Positions 35,216-46,020 of a DNA stretch of 64,000 nt are shown here, one piece after another (the first letter of the stretch is position 1; each line of letters starts with the position of its first letter). The stretch spans positions 2,582,082 to 2,646,081 of the forward strand of contig JAQJVL010000004.1 in assembly GCA_035578905.1 (NCBI GenBank), written 5' to 3'. The notes under the pieces were generated by a model. It searched no databases and was not told where the DNA came from. It was given only the letters and a program-made list of their open reading frames with translations. Made by a program: the position numbers and the translations under genes. Origin of the DNA: Stictocephala bisonia. Lineage: Eukaryota > Arthropoda > Insecta > Hemiptera > Membracidae.

Positions 35216-36078
35216 ATCAGAGGTTCATCCTTCTGTTATACTGCTCCAACAAATATTTATATATATATGTATATGCATGTATATATATCCATATACATAA
35301 ATATCCAAAACTTATATGTATATGCAAAACACATGTGAACTTTCTACTTCGTTTGACAGTTAGTCATTGCTAAACAAATGCGGGAACATTCCGAAAACCC
35401 TTGTGATTGAACTAAACTTAAGATTGACCAATGGAATAAGTAAGTTTACATTGAATTCCAAGTCTTGAGTGAAACGATAAAATGGGCTTTACACTGATCA
35501 AAACTGTACACTCCATTTTATGCCAGTTTAAAAATAAAAATATGTTTCCTATTAGTTAAAATTAAAATAAATAATAGAGCTTTATTGTAACACATTATTG
35601 TGGCAAAGCCAAATAAGTGTGAAGGGTCGGTGGGTCTTAAGTTAAGGGTTATATGCACATCTATTACTCTTAATCAGAATGTTGAATGACTTATAAAACA
35701 AGAGGTTAATTAGTCCAGACATTTTTTTATGTTTGCAGTCTTAGTTATTGAAGTACCTAATGGCTATATACCTATCATGCTTTTTTTTAGTTAGATCTCA
35801 TCTCCTGGAATTTTGAGAACCAGGCTACAACTTGTTAAATCTCTCCTAGAAAAATGAGAGGCAAGGATGGCATGTAAAATTTATGAAGGTTTGTGTAATA
35901 TAGGATATTAAGGATCCTTCATTAATGCAGGATAATGCAGGCAGGAATCAGCCAGATATCTGAAATTAATAATTCTATTCATGTTGTCTGAATTATAAAA
36001 TGTTGCCTAGTTATTATTGCTTGCAAATTTTGTATTTTATGACCAAAGGAATTATTTATGACTTATTTCCTCTAGCAG
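35216..36078. other. Intron with TATATG microsatellite
   Basis: A TATATATGTATATGCATG-type simple repeat lies at about 35253-35330. The rest is AT-rich intron up to the acceptor at 36078. Nothing else recognised. Confidence 0.5.
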
Positions 36079-36272
36079 TGTGTGAGTCTGATGTTGACCT
36101 GTCACTAACTTTGCGTGACTATCCATGGTTTCATGGAACTCTTCCTCGCTCTGATGCCGCTTCTCTAGTCCTCCATGGTGGATCTACTGCTCATGGGGTT
36201 TTCTTAGTCCGTCAAAGCGAAACAAGGAAAGGAGAATTTGTCTTAACATTCAATTTTCAAGGGAGAGCTAAG
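36079..36272 (+). CDS. Lnk: SH2B/Lnk exon: N-terminal half of SH2 domain
   Basis: A 194-bp exon following tctagcag (acceptor ending 36078) and ending at AAG before gtaaat. The first two bases complete a Leu codon begun in the previous exon. The protein includes [17 protein letters not shown] and [19 protein letters not shown], which is the canonical SH2 start (WFHG), helix A and the FLVR motif. The Arg of FLVR is the residue that contacts phosphotyrosine. The exon closes with NFQGRAK, where the SH2 domain is cut by the intron in phase 0. All hallmark residues are present, so the domain should be functional. Confidence 0.96.
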
Positions 36273-36354
36273 GTAAATTTTACTCTAACTATATTTTTAA
36301 AATGCTGTCTATTCCTTTATCAATTTGAGGTTATGAGGAAAATAGGCTAGAAAT

Positions 36355-36490
36355 TAATGTAATAGGAGAGATTGGTTATCAGTAAACTTACTTGAGGAGA
36401 CAAGTCCACTAACACAACACAGGAAAACATACAAAGAAATAACACATTACTCAAATTTTCAGTGATAATATTATCTTCAATAGGTAAATA
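36355..36490 (+). repeat. Dispersed repeat copy (third copy of 15137/20148 family)
   Basis: GTTATCAGTAAACTTACTTG and the following GAGACAAGTCCACTAACACA…AACACATTAC match the sequence at 15137-15181 plus 19846-19900 in the same orientation. The comparison also shows the uninterrupted arrangement of the site where the hAT element landed. No coding. Confidence 0.65.
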
Positions 36491-37361
36491 CAGACAGACG
36501 CAGACTTAATCCCAACAGTACGTGGGTAATTGGCAGTGGTGGGGGTGTGTCCACAGAGTGTAACTTAGTTTTTTTAATACAGTTTATTTGTAAAAGTGTT
36601 GCTGATAGTTGAGGAGTGTGAAAGGGGTACCTAGTATATAGGTCTGTCTGATGTTGAAATTAGGAGGGTCATGGGATTTTGTTATACATTGGTGTGCTAA
36701 GTCCCATTGCTATTGGTATGAAGTGGAAGGGATCTGACTACTTTAGTAGTGAAATATTAATAACAACTTAGGTTTTGGAGAAGAGTATAGGGCAGGTACA
36801 GTTCAAAGAAGTCAACCTTCCACCCCATGCCAACACATATGTTTTTATTTAGTAAGTGATAAGTACATTAACCAAGAAATGTTATTTTAAGTAAATCTAC
36901 TTTTAGAAAGTAATATCAGCATTGCTGTAATGATAACCCACTTAGTACAGGAAATTTACCAGTTTACAATATGCAGGTCAATTTTTATGTCATAAAATTT
37001 ACTTGTTATGTAGACCTAAAAATACATGGTTAAAATAAATTTACAAGAACTGTTCCTTAGAATCTTTTAGAGTTGGGACACTGGCATGCCAAATTGCATA
37101 GGGAGAAATCCCCATTGTTGTGTTGTTATTGATCCCATTTTGACATATCGTCATGGCAATCACAGCCAACACTTCATGGTTTTAAGTTTTATCGATTAAA
37201 ATAAAAATATTTACAAGCACATAGAATCTCTACTATCTTACTCCAGTTTGGTCAACTTTACTTCTTTGAATCACAATCAAAGCATGAATATTGGAACGGA
37301 CATGTAAACAAACAGACCCATCAATCAAAGCAGCATACTGCATAGTATCAAATGTGCTATA
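36491..37361. other. Intron, nothing recognised
   Basis: Unassigned intron sequence; no transposon ends or protein similarity seen. Confidence 0.45.
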
Positions 37362-37948
37362 CAGGGTGTTCAAAAAGTCTGGAAATCCCTTAGTTTTTAC
37401 TATATAATATTAATAAACACAGAACAATGAAACTCTAGGATTACTTCCTCCCTGTGGTTACTGACTTTTTGGCCATCTTAACTTTCCTTTTCACTTTGTG
37501 GGGACGTCCTGTGGAGGAAATCTGAAAAAATCTTAAATGTAAGCATAGGCCGAGTTATACCTCATTTTAAGGGTCATTGTTAGAGAAACAGATTGCCGCA
37601 ATCTCGACTGAAAAAGGACTGTTCGTTTGGAAATAGCAGCCTCTCAAAGTTCCAATGAGACCAAACTTTTAGAGGCTGTTATTTCCAAACGAATGTACAT
37701 TTTTCAGTCGGGGTTGCGGCAATGTGTTTCTCTAACAATGGCCTTTAAAATGAGGTATAACTCGACCTATGCTTACATTTAAGATTTTTCAGATTTCCTC
37801 GCCAGGACGTCCCCCTAAAGCGAAAAAGGTCAGTTAAAACGAACAAAAAGTCAGTAACTACAGTAAAAATGTAATCCTAGAGTTTCATTGCTCTGTGTTT
37901 ATTAATATAAAAAATATTAAGGGGTTTCCAGACTTTTTGAACACCCGG
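37362..37948. mobile_element. 587-bp near-perfect palindromic MITE with TA duplication
   Basis: Starts CAGGGTGTTCAAAAAGTCTG and ends with the complement (…TTTTTGAACACCCGG), flanked by TA on each side (37360-37361, 37949-37950). Essentially the whole element is inverted repeat: arms of about 290 bp pair around a centre near 37655. For example, TTGTTAGAGAAACAGATTGC at about 37578 mirrors GCAATGTGTTTCTCTAACAA at about 37729. The TIR and TA suggest a Tc1/mariner-type element. No ORF. Confidence 0.9.
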
Positions 37949-37950
37949 TA

Positions 37951-39292
37951 CAACATAATATATTATGTGTTAAAGTGTGATGCTCTAAAATAGTTTTTGT
38001 AATTTGATGCTTAATTAAATACATTTTAGATCTCATGATGAGTATAATGAATTTATATTCAGTCAATTAGGGTGGTTTTATATAGTTTAGTATTGAATTC
38101 AGGATTGCCAACATAACAAAATAAATTCATCATGAATTGTCATCTACTATTAAACTGTCAATCAAGTATTGGAACTAATCCATTGCTGATAAAAGAATTG
38201 GCCTTCACCTTCCGCACTGAGTGGACCGATATCTCAACGATGTGACGTTGACGTCGCAGCACTGGTTGTTTACATTTGCGTCACTCTGCCCTCGGAGTCA
38301 GTGTTACTGCTGTTACAATGCACCTATTTGTTTTGAGGCACTTATCTGTCTATCTCCTTATCTTGTATTTGTTACTGTTTCCTGTCACTGTTGTCTCGAC
38401 TACTTGATATTAGTTTGGGGAATTTAGTCCTTGCATTCGGTCTTATTGTTTTGTCGTGTTTGTGATTTCCAGTAAAATGGAGGATAAATTGTGATCGTCT
38501 GAATTAGATAGACTACTAATATGGTCAGTGTAATGTTTATGTAACGTAAATAACAACAAAACGTGTAGAATTTGCGAGTGCGCTAGGCTGGGTTATGGGT
38601 TAATGGGTTAATAAAAAAGCCAATACACAATTTAAGAATTATACTGATGAATAAAGTGATATAGTACTGCGACTTTTTCATATCCTGAGGAAGCTAACCA
38701 TTAACTTCCTATAATGTCACAAACTCATGACTACAAGTTGAAGAATAAATTTGAGCTATGACCCTAGTAATCATTTGTTAGCAGCACTGTACAGTAGCTC
38801 TGAAGCGTGGGTGATCCTCCTAGATCCACTAATTGGTCCTCACTTAGTTCAACTTTGTTCTCTAGCTGTATAAATTAGACAAAACTCGTGCTGCTCATAC
38901 AAGTCCTTCTGAATTTTGTTTTTGTAATTCTACCTCTAAATTATTTTAATGATATGTTAATATAAATTAGTAACTTTCAATTAAATAGCAGACTGTGTGA
39001 AGTTATGTAATTAATTGACTTGGAAAAACACCATAAAAATCTTTGAAATTATATATTTCCATAAACTGTAAAAATATATAAATTAACAAAGTCATAACCC
39101 TAATCCAGTTATTTTCATGCAGACTTCTAAAATTTTATTTTGTTACTGTTCCATATGACTTTTTCTTGTATATTTGAGGAATTGAGTCAATTTTATCTCT
39201 CCCTCGTTGTTGTAACTGATGTGGCACTTATATTTATATTGATTCGCTTTATTATATATTATGGCTATCTCAAATTAACAGTTTTGTTTCAG
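37951..39292. other. Intron, unassigned
   Basis: Contains a less AT-rich patch at about 38200-38420 with an unremarkable open frame that I do not recognise. The acceptor of the last visible exon is at 39281-39292. Confidence 0.45.
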
Positions 39293-39538
39293 CATCTAAG
39301 GATGACTTTGAATGATCAAGCTCAGTGCCGTGTACAGCATTTATGGTTTTCAACTATTTTTGACATGCTAGAGCATTTCCGACAGCATCCAATTCCTCTA
39401 GAATCTGGTGGTACTGAAGATGTCACACTGACCGAATATGTAGTTGCACCTCTGGCAACAGTTCAGATTCCTCGAACAGTGGTCACGGGAACTCCAGCTC
39501 CAGACAGAAGACCCCCTCCACCCCCTGAAACACGAGAG
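39293..39538 (+). CDS. Lnk: SH2B/Lnk exon: C-terminal half of SH2 domain and Pro-rich tail
   Basis: A phase-0 exon of 82 codons with acceptor gtttcag (ending 39292) and donor gtagtt at 39539. It starts [19 protein letters not shown], continues through [20 protein letters not shown] (typical SH2B helix B region), then TEYVVAP and a tail with [11 protein letters not shown]. The reading frame meets a stop a few codons past the donor, so either it splices onward or this donor is ignored and the protein ends with VVINCIN. Family members normally end with a short tail carrying a Tyr motif. I see no such exon later in the window, so the last exon probably lies beyond 64000. Confidence 0.94.
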
Positions 39539-41179
39539 GTAGTTATAAATTGTATTAACTGAAATCCTTTAATATTACAAAATTATCATTCAGCAAAGTT
39601 GTGCAGTAAAACATAGTTTGTAAGTATAAGGAAAACTAAAGTGATTAAAAATACTGTTTAGAACATTTACAGAGATTGTAATATTAACATGGCACATATT
39701 ATCTAAAATGTTAACCAGGCATTAAATATAAAAAATCAAATTAAATTTTTACACTTCTACATTATTTGCTTACATCACACCTTACACTTAATATAATAAT
39801 GGAAAACTCTTACATGTGATCAATGAAATATTCTTTTATTTTTTGCTTTCTCAAGGGATATTTTGAGACACATTACTTTTTTAATTTTAACTGTTCTTTT
39901 AAAGTTAGCAGGACCTGAAATCCTAATCAAATTATCTCATAACGCAGAACTGGTTTTTATCGGTAATATAGAGATGAAGCAGTTTTTTTTTTTTTTTTGT
40001 GCAGATAGAGAAAGAAGTGATATTGGAAATTGTAATATTATCTTCAAAATGTTAACTGATTAAGTAAAATTTATAACTTTATGAGATCAAACACTATTTT
40101 TTTACCCTTTTGAGACCGGCCTATAATAGAAAAGTTAAGCATATGTATAGTTGTATTGACCCACTCATACACATACGGTGGTATTGGTGGTATACCCATT
40201 ACCACTGTAAATGTATGAGAGGGTGAGTGGGCCATTATCACCACAGTTGAATCCAGACAATACCTAACAACCACCACTGTACGTTTGGTGGTACCATGCT
40301 ACTTTAAAGGTTGATGCAAACCGCCAGGGACTGGCTATTTTCATCAAAATAAATCATATCTTATTGAATGGTTTTTTATTTGATAGACTTTAAAATGGGC
40401 TTTGTGAACATACATATTTTATCTAAAATGACATGTACATATTTTATCTAAATCTTCTAATGTAAATTTTTAAAAAATGTTCAAACAACTTCTACCCATT
40501 CTAGAAAATATTCCGAATAAAGCGATATTTTTTGTATAAAATGTGTTTAAAATACTACAAAAAGTTTCAATCTGAAGAAAATATGGTATGGAAGAAATGA
40601 CATTTATTGGTAATTCAAGCGAAGTCATAAAAAACCATAATTTTCTAGATTTAGGTATTGTTATGCTAAACATGCAGAAAATAATAGAACCTGGTTCACT
40701 TGAATTCCCAATATAAAAACCAAAGTTAGATAAAAATAATCTAATACACATATACACATACTTGTGATGTAAATGATAACTCACATTCATATAAATATAT
40801 TGCATAAACCCATAACCATCCTTACTCTCTCATTAAACGTGTATATTTTATAATTCAACATATTGAAAAATATAATAAAAGAAATAGATTATATTCCATC
40901 CCTAAATTAATAAAATACAAGGTAAATTAAATAAACATTTTACTCAAAAATGCACACACACACATAAATACAGTAAATAACATGATAACATTACATTGTA
41001 CAACATAAATAACCACACTTACTTAATTTATTAAGCATATTGATTATTGAGAAAAATTATCAAATGAACACTGTCTATTCGTATATGAAATAAAAATAAT
41101 TACACATCCATTTAACGTTAACATTACAGATTAAAGTATTACATGATGTCAACAATTAAAAAATTAGCAGTGAATAAAA
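39539..41179. other. 3' intron, mostly unassigned
   Basis: AT-rich. At about 40150-40290 there are two to three diverged units (TTGACCCACTCATACACATA, GTGAGTGGGCCATTAT, CCACTGTACGTTTGGTGG) related to the minisatellite at 31.0 kb in reverse orientation. Nothing else recognised. Confidence 0.5.
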
Positions 41180-41550
41180 TTTCTTCAATATTATCCTTAG
41201 AAAAAAACCATTTGTAAAGAATCTTTAAAAAAAACTTTATAACAAAGTTTGCTATTTTATTTCTGATGCTAGGAAGAATTGAAAATTATTGGTGCTAGAA
41301 AGCAATACGTTTGTGTAAAGGTGTTAAATAGTTTTGGCACAATTATATCTTGAGCATTTCGTAATTTTATGTTATATTCGTTGGTTGGATTATGATTACC
41401 ACTTCTTACATAAAACATTCTCATCACCTTGTATACATATGCAATTTTACTAACAATGGGTATGATGATTAAGTTCTTTTCTTTTTCATAATTAATCTTA
41501 TTAAATGTTTCTGTGCTTGAATTATTGTTCTAAAATTTGATATACGAAGT

Positions 41551-42486
41551 ACAGTCAAAAAGTTCCTGGAATCAATGTTCAGAGAAACAGTGTGGATGCT
41601 GGTGAGAATTTTGTTCTGTAGCAGCTAGTGTTATTCCTGGAGAAGGGATATTGGTAGCGTGAGTATCGCTCAGCCACCACTGTTTACCTGTGGGAAACGC
41701 TTTTCGTGTATTTGCCTGTTTATATTGTCGCTTTTTGAAAATTGATTTAATGATTAGTGGAAAAACATCAAATTTTGTGTTTTTTCTTCAAACGTCATTT
41801 TCGGAGACACTCAAAATGTTAATTTAAGCAGACAAAGTTGAGGTGATGAAGAATAGCCAAATTTACGAATAGCACAAATGTTTTCTTGAAGGTCGCATAA
41901 ACATTGAAGATGACTTTCATAGTGGACGCCCTTTAACTGCAACCATAGATGACAACATCGAGCAAGTTCGGCTAATTGTCCATGAAAACAGAAGAACAAT
42001 GATTGATGAAATCACATATGAGGTCAATTGATCACTTGGCAATGTCTACAAAAAAATTCTAAGACGCTTATGAAACGCCATTAGGAGGAAACGGCCTCAA
42101 AAATGGGCAGAAAACAATTTGGCTTTGCTGCATGGCAATACCCCTGCACATTGATCCCTGCTGGTACGTAACAACCTCATCAAGCTCCGTTTTACCACGA
42201 TAGACATCGCCTGACTTCACGCTGGATTATATCTTCCTATTTACACGGTGAAAATATCAAAAATAGGAAAACAATTTTCAGGTGCTGAGGTTGTCAGAAA
42301 AAATGTTACAAAATCATTGAAATACATATTAAAAAATCGGTGTCAAAACTGTTTTGAACAACTGTATGATCGTTGGGACAAGTGTGTTCATGTAGAAGGA
42401 CAGTATTTTGAAGTAAAATAGGTTTGTAAGTTTTTATCTTTGCCCATTAAATATATTTCAACCAATTCCGGGAACTTTTTGACTAT
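41551..42486 (+). mobile_element. Mariner-type element, transposase decayed
   Basis: TIRs ACAGTCAAAAAGTTCCTGGA (41551) and inverted ATAGTCAAAAAGTTCCCGGA (ending 42486). On the + strand, broken frames give CFLEGRINIEDDFHSGRPLT and IEQVRLIVHENRRTMIDEIT (N-terminal HTH linker region), KWAENNLALLHGNTPAH (second catalytic region, with Asn where an Asp is expected), and near the end NCFEQLYDRWDKCVHVEGQY, a typical mariner C-terminus. The length is short of full and the reading frame has many stops. It is a relic nested in an older LINE. Confidence 0.85.
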
Positions 42487-43139
42487 ACCTCATATATGTT
42501 CCCCCAAAAAGAAATTGCATTATATTATCTAATCTACTGTGAATCAATGAAAAATATAAGATTCTTAATAGTTTATTATTATAAATATTCCTAAAAAAAT
42601 TGAATATTTTAAAATTATTATTAATTTTCTGCTTCAATTTTGATATGTGTTTTCCAGTTTAATCCCATGTACAACCAGACTCTTAAACATTTTAAGGATG
42701 TTTCTCTCTACTATTATTCCACACCCAATTATACACTTGCTATTTAACCTTGTATTTCCTCGGGACCTTTCTTCCGGATACCCGGGCTGCCCTAGGCTGA
42801 AGAGGCCCTAGTGGCCTAAAAAAGCCGTAGCTCCTTGCTACACGTTCACGATCCGATCCGACCTTGTACAGTTCAGACATTTGTAAATAATTTTATTCCG
42901 AAGACAAATATTCCCCTTCAAAATAAAATCTAAATATTTGTATTTTCATAACTTAAAACAATGTTATTTACAGAAAACCACCACCTTAATTCCTGTAAGT
43001 CTTTATTTTATCTTAGTCTCAATTTCATCCCACGAATCTTTATAAGTAGCAGAATGCTCTATTGTCAGCAAATGAAGTTACTCTACCAAAAAATTCTCTG
43101 TCAAACAAATTGTTAACATAAATCAGAAATAATGTGGCA

Positions 43140-43640
43140 CCCAATACTCATCCCTGAGTTGCCCCATATTTTATTTCGCCATACTTACCTTATTATTGAC
43201 TCCAGCACTTTGCTTCCTTCCTGTTAGGTAACTTTTAAATCACTGATATCCAATTCCTCTTATTCCATTGTCATTTTATTTTTTTAGAATCATTTTGTGA
43301 TGAACAGTATCAAAAGCTTTAGTAATGTCTAAAAATAATCCTGTAACTTTTTCCTTACTGTTTATCCTATTAGCTACCCAATCCGTGAACTTAAGCAGAG
43401 CCATTTCTGTACCCATTCTTTTTCTAAAACCATATTGATTTTTACTGAAAAAAGAAATATCATCTAGTAAGCTGAACAATTTTTGTTTTATTATTTTCTC
43501 AAATATCTTTGCAAATGATGACAAGAATGATATCAGCGTATGATAACTACATGTCTTAGATTCTTTCTTAATCTTATACAACTTCTTTTTTAATTTTTCT
43601 GGGAACTGTCTCATTCTAAAACTTAAATTTATGATGTAGA
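43140..43640 (-). pseudogene. LINE RT core fragment
   Basis: Antisense frame 43276-43614 contains FLSSFAKIFEKIIKQKLFSL, FFSKNQYGFRKRMGTEMALL and VTGLFLDITKAFDTVHHKMI. These are RT motifs with the first catalytic Asp in the LDITKAFD block. The next piece left reads GYQWFKSYLTGRKQ in a different frame. YADD was not found. Part of the LINE remnant at 41.2-44.0 kb. Confidence 0.85.
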
Positions 43641-43999
43641 GCAGTACAGTTTAATCTTACTATGGAATTTTTAAAATAATAAAGTATTTATACCATCAAG
43701 ACCAGGAGGTGTACCATGATGTAAAGAAGTAATTACCGTTATAAGGTTATTTAATTTTCAAAAACAATGATTGTGTGATATGCTTTTACTTTAAACAATG
43801 TTTTAATTTGATAAATTCATTATTACTGAGTTGCATTATTTTTTTATAGATTTCTTCAGCAATAGATAAAAATACTCATAAAATTTATTAGCAACTGTTT
43901 CTGTATCATTAGCTCTATTACCATTCTTAAGGGTATTATTGCATTTATTTATAAATTTAACTAAAACGTAATCAATAAATGTTTTTGAATTTCCACTAA

Positions 44000-44960
44000 C
44001 CCTTCTGGGTTAAATAGGAGAAAACTCAGCAGATTAATGTGGAATGTTGGCAGCCCTAGGTCAAGCTAAAGAAAACTCCTTATGTCTACTGTAAATGCAT
44101 GTACTCTCCTGCTAAGTGCATAAGTCTGGGCAGGTGCGATAAAGATGAGGAGGTACAGTAAGCGTGTGCTGGCAGTACAACAAAGAGCAGCATTAAGGGT
44201 CACCTGCACCGACCATGCTACTGTTGCCAGTTCGGCAGTGATGGTTGTGGTAGGAATCATTCTCCTTGATTTACTCACCTTTTAGAGGCAGGTGATCTTT
44301 CACCAGGCACTCGAGCGAGGCAGAAAAGAAGCAGTGGTAGAGGCCAGGATGGAGACTGCAAGCTTGGTAGAGCAGGTGGGATGAGAGCACTGATGGGCGG
44401 TGGACTCATCACCTCATCGGTGATCTCTAGGCTTGGATTGGCCGTAGCCATGGAGAGGTTGATTTCTACCTGTGCCAGGTACTTACGAATCATGGATACT
44501 TCAGGAAGTATCTGCACCGAATGGGAAAAGTCAGTTTACCTCAGTACAAGTACTGCTCGGAGGACGAAGATGATGTTCATCACTCGTTCTTCATGTGTAG
44601 GCGCTTTGCTGAGGAGAGAAGAGCACTTGTCTCTGTCGTAGGTCCTGTTACAATAGACACCATAGTGTAGGCAATGCTGCAAAGTGAAGAAACATGGAGA
44701 ACTGTTGTGGCCTACGCCAACACAGTGCTAGGTGCAAAAAATGAGAAAGGAAGCCTAACTGATCCCTAGGTGTCCAATATGAAGTAGAAAAGTGACCTCG
44801 TAAGAGCACAAGATACACAGTCAGGCATGAAGTCATCGGAATGGGTTCCGGCTTGGTTCACCGCGGCCTGTGTGGGTTTTAGTGGGTATTCCCTTAATTG
44901 AAGATTATTCTTAAGGGCAAGTCCCACAGTCAGTGCGTAAAGACATTTCCCCTACGTAAA
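44000..44960 (+). pseudogene. R1-clade LINE 3' end (RT C-terminus with zinc knuckle)
   Basis: On the + strand, RRYSKRVLAVQQRAALRVTC is followed by SSAVMVVVGIILLDLL at about 44140-44275. In another frame VLTNHGYFRKYLHRMGKVSL and QYKYCSEDEDDVHHSFFMCR follow at about 44480-44600. The Cx2CxxH-type C-terminal knuckle (C…DVHHSFFMC) and the NHGYFRKYLxRMGK block are typical of R1/LOA-type elements. Several stops and frameshifts. It runs opposite to the neighbouring LINE remnant. Confidence 0.75.
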
Positions 44961-45109
44961 AAAAACCCTTGTTGGTACATTAGTTTAAGATTATATTCTA
45001 TTACAAGCTAATATAAATTTGTAATCATCAATAGCCGATTCATCATCTAATGCATTACTTCTATAATATTTTAGGAATTAGCATTTTAGTTCTATAATTA
45101 TGAACTAGG

Positions 45110-45430
45110 GCTTTGTGTGCCAATCCCATCACTTTCTGCATTCATGTGGCAAAGCCCAGCCTACAACCTCAACAGAACATTCTGCTTGTAGCCTCATTTA
45201 TGGATCTTGGCCTGTGGCCTCAGGGAAGCTCGGCTTCGACAGGGAACTCTGCCTCTTCGTGGATCTTGGCCTACGGCTTCATGAGAAGCTCTGCTACAGT
45301 CCTATTTATGGATCTTGGTTTGCTTCCTCGTGAGGTAGCTTTGCGTATGGCCTCGCCACAAAACTGCTATACCCCATTAGTGGATCTCGGGCTTTAGCCT
45401 CGTGGGGAAGATCAACCTAAGGTCTCACCA
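45110..45430 (+). repeat. Degenerate minisatellite of 50-70 bp units
   Basis: The word TGGATCTTGG followed by a GCCTxxGGCCTC-like segment recurs at about 45202, 45261, 45309 and 45380 (spacings about 59, 49 and 71). The translated open frame is repetitive for this reason and is not a gene. Confidence 0.65.
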
Positions 45431-45889
45431 GGAATCTGCCTGGCATGCGGCCAGGTGTTGCGTGCTGTACATTCTCAAATAGAGATCTGTACCCAACCAT
45501 CCCACCTGTGTTGCTGCAGTGGCCTAGCAAGCTTGTTCAAATAGGGCTACTGCCTTCTGTCAGCTGCTTGAGAATGCATACTTTGATAGCCCTTCCATAA
45601 AATTATTAGAGATGGAAATCAACTTTTAAGTGTGATAACTGTACAATATTATGGTTACTATATCTTTAACCTCAGAATAAAACCAAATCAATCTAAAAAT
45701 TTTGACATTCATGCAATATGGCAACCATTGAATATTAAATTCATTTGAAATAACAATCAATATCATCATTTAGATCCTCCATTAAATCAATTAAATTATT
45801 TGCATTGTGGAAATCGTTACAGTACTTTGACACAAATATGTTTTAAATCGTTATAAAACAAATATTGTACCAGTCACTGGAATGCCGGG

Positions 45890-46020
45890 AAAATGAAATG
45901 AAATGAAATATGTCTTTATTTAATCAGGCGAAGTTGGGAATAGAAAGTCTCTTCTTCCACTTAACCTGTCTTCCACTTAACCTATACTATAAGCAAAAGA
46001 AAGGTTGGTCGCAGGCTCAA
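45890..46020 (-). repeat. LINE 3'-end fragment with (TGAAA)n tail
   Basis: AATGAAATGAAATGAAATAT at about 45896 is followed by TATTTAATCAGGCGAAGTTG and a TCTCTTCTTCCACTTAACCT stretch. This matches the 3' ends of LINE copies A and B. It is a heavily 5'-truncated insertion. Confidence 0.7.

Larger units (their letters stand above)
5101..39538 (+). other. Lnk: SH2B-family adapter gene, partial (internal exons only)
   Basis: Five exons are joined by GT-AG introns whose phases agree (0, 2, 1, 0, then 0 at the last donor). Together they give a continuous reading frame of about 291 codons: second half of a PH domain, proline-rich linker, complete SH2 domain, start of a proline-rich tail. The order PH-SH2 and the strings [42 protein letters not shown] and HPIPLESGG are SH2B-family signatures. 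From family knowledge, SH2B/Lnk adapters bind phosphotyrosines on activated receptor kinases (insulin receptor, JAK2) at the plasma membrane; fly Lnk promotes insulin signalling. The N-terminal dimerisation region, the first half of PH and the C-terminus are not in this window. Introns are about 3.1, 15.7, 11.8 and 3.0 kb, mostly transposon sequence. Confidence 0.95.
41180..43995 (-). mobile_element. Old LINE remnant, split by a mariner element
   Basis: Minus-strand fragments of a non-LTR ORF2 distinct from copies A and B. The C-terminal part (MFYVRSGNHNPTNEYNIKLR, then VPKLFNTFTQTYC) is at about 41240-41480, and a middle part (RNILKMFKSLVVHGI) at about 42600-42720. An RT core lies at 43276-43614 and a TPPGLDGI-like piece near 43700. 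Many stops. The mariner element sits between the C-terminal and middle parts. AT content is higher than in the other LINEs, consistent with age. Confidence 0.7.

Noticed and set aside
38221..38427. Cys-rich 68-residue ORF
   Set aside because: No family recognised, no flanking signals, inside the intron that splits the SH2 domain.
44381..44641. Plus-strand ORF of 86 residues as a gene
   Set aside because: It overlaps, in a different frame, the R1-clade RT C-terminus whose motifs are clear in the neighbouring frames.
45113..45397. 94-residue ORF as a gene
   Set aside because: The protein repeats (MDLGLWP, VDLGL) only because the DNA is a degenerate minisatellite.
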